This document shows, in pieces, positions 4,674-5,294 of a stretch of DNA of 5,294 nucleotides. Origin of the DNA: Bdellovibrionales bacterium. GTDB taxonomy: Bacteria; Bdellovibrionota; UBA2361; JAGRAS01. The notes under the pieces were generated by a model that saw only the letters and a program-made list of their open reading frames with translations, was not told the DNA's origin and did no database searches. Both the position numbers and the translations under genes were made by a program. The stretch covers positions 1 through 5,294 of the forward strand of contig JAGRAS010000138.1 in NCBI GenBank assembly GCA_020434465.1, given 5' to 3'. The stretch's first letter is position 1; every line of letters begins with the position of its first letter.

Positions 4674-5294
4674 AGTATAAAAATGTAAATTTTTCAGCCA
4701 AAATTTTAGTTAAAGCCAACTGATAAGAGTGCACTGGTGTTGGTCGAGAATTATACCCTACTAGATGACCAATTAATTCACCTGTTTTCTTTACTAAACG
4801 TAGTGCACAAAAACTTATAGCGCCTAATTCTCTTAGAAATTTTCTTTCTTTCTCTGCAACACCACGAAATATACAAAACTTTAAATCAAAGCTCTTAAAA
4901 TCGCTCCCCTGCCCAATCACTAAGCTGTCTTGTGAGTCTAAATCTAAAATTGACCTTATAGATAAATTATTCAAAAGTAATAAACTCCAAAAATCTTTAT
5001 TTATAGTTTTATCTTCGAGAAGGAGCGAGTCAGTTACAGGAACATCATCTAAGCTTGGATTTAGAATATAATAATTACTAGTAAAGTTAAAAATCAGTTT
5101 AAAAATATGTAAGGAATTTTCAAATAAGCTAAGCTCATCAAGACCTCTTTCTAGATTATCAAAATGGTATTGTATTTGCTTTTTATAAATTCCTGAATAA
5201 TATTTTTCTAAAGAAGGCTCAAATTCTAATAATAGTAGCCCCTGCGAATTGATATGTTTAAAGACATCAAAACTTTTTATTACTCCTGAGGCAG
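4672..5294 (-). CDS. Phytochrome-like GAF-domain protein, N-terminus outside window, ends after GAF
   Basis: The minus-strand frame is open from the window end to a TAA at 4672-4674, giving the last 206 residues; the true start lies beyond 5294, and a TTG at 4974 is merely internal. The order of segments follows the PAS-GAF junction and GAF domain of bacterial phytochromes. LLLLEFEPSLEKYYSGIYKK resembles the 'IIELEPA...FYHRL' linker. SIRSILDLD resembles 'RLIADVD'. LKFCIFRGVAEKERKFLREL then GAISFCALRL resemble 'LSHSVLRSVSPVHLEYLRNMGV-ASLSVSL', and GELIGHLVGYNSRPTPVHSY resembles 'GKLWGLIACHH-SPR-VPYE'. The PASDIP motif and both pocket histidines appear to be replaced (Glu and Tyr at the His positions). 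The protein ends about 20 residues later with no PHY or kinase domain. The alignment is from memory; a different GAF family is possible. The convergent neighbour is the Pmp3 gene, 63 bp away. Confidence 0.6.
   Translation of the reverse strand, partial: ASGVIKSFDVFKHINSQGLLLLEFEPSLEKYYSGIYKKQIQYHFDNLERGLDELSLFENSLHIFKLIFNFTSNYYILNPSLDDVPVTDSLLLEDKTINKDFWSLLLLNNLSIRSILDLDSQDSLVIGQGSDFKSFDLKFCIFRGVAEKERKFLRELGAISFCALRLVKKTGELIGHLVGYNSRPTPVHSYQLALTKILAEKFTFLY

Noticed and set aside
4672..4974. Separate 100-residue gene starting at TTG 4974
   Set aside because: The frame stays open upstream to the window end, and the upstream residues continue the same phytochrome-like GAF pattern, so this TTG is internal.
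1..5294. CRISPR array, transposon ends, or phage or defence genes
   Set aside because: No evenly spaced repeats, transposase motifs or flanking inverted repeats were seen; the content is ordinary envelope and sensory genes.

Overview
The window comes from an AT-rich genome with compact bacterial gene spacing and strong Shine-Dalgarno sites. Outer-membrane and periplasmic proteins show it is a Gram-negative bacterium. The DUF1328, BON and Pmp3 families are common in Proteobacteria, and a gammaproteobacterium is my best guess, but nothing here fixes the taxon. No mobile element, CRISPR array, tRNA or rRNA is visible.

Left part (1-2651, minus strand). A complete 701-residue RND/MMPL-type inner-membrane transporter (546-2651) is followed 85 bp downstream by a gene cut by the window start (1-460). 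That gene encodes a one-helix membrane protein with a long acidic, probably coiled-coil periplasmic region. The two are probably one transcript.

Centre (2652-3444). A 108-bp divergent region holds a perfect palindrome of the FNR/CRP type (2687-2698). It overlaps a good extended -10 on the minus strand and lies about 67 bp from the start of a plus-strand gene for a small outer-membrane beta-barrel protein (2760-3398). That gene ends in a strong intrinsic terminator.

Right-centre (3445-4673, plus strand). A cassette of three small envelope genes follows: a DUF1328/YtjA membrane protein (3599-3766, 55 aa), a periplasmic double-BON protein resembling OsmY (3788-4342), and a Pmp3/YqaE-type membrane peptide (4408-4608). 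A long GC-richer hairpin without a T tract lies between the last two, and an intrinsic terminator closes the group. The leader of this cassette carries two further copies of the element seen before the outer-membrane gene. The copy nearest the gene lies at almost the same distance from its start codon, so the two plus-strand units look co-regulated.

Right end (4672-5294, minus strand). The C-terminal 206 residues of an open frame, convergent with the cassette, resemble the GAF domain of phytochromes. The protein stops right after that domain, and the usual chromophore-pocket residues appear to be replaced.

The genes suggest an envelope and membrane stress module. The most interesting points are the shared three-copy regulatory element with its divergent-switch arrangement, and the truncated, apparently chromophore-less phytochrome-like protein.
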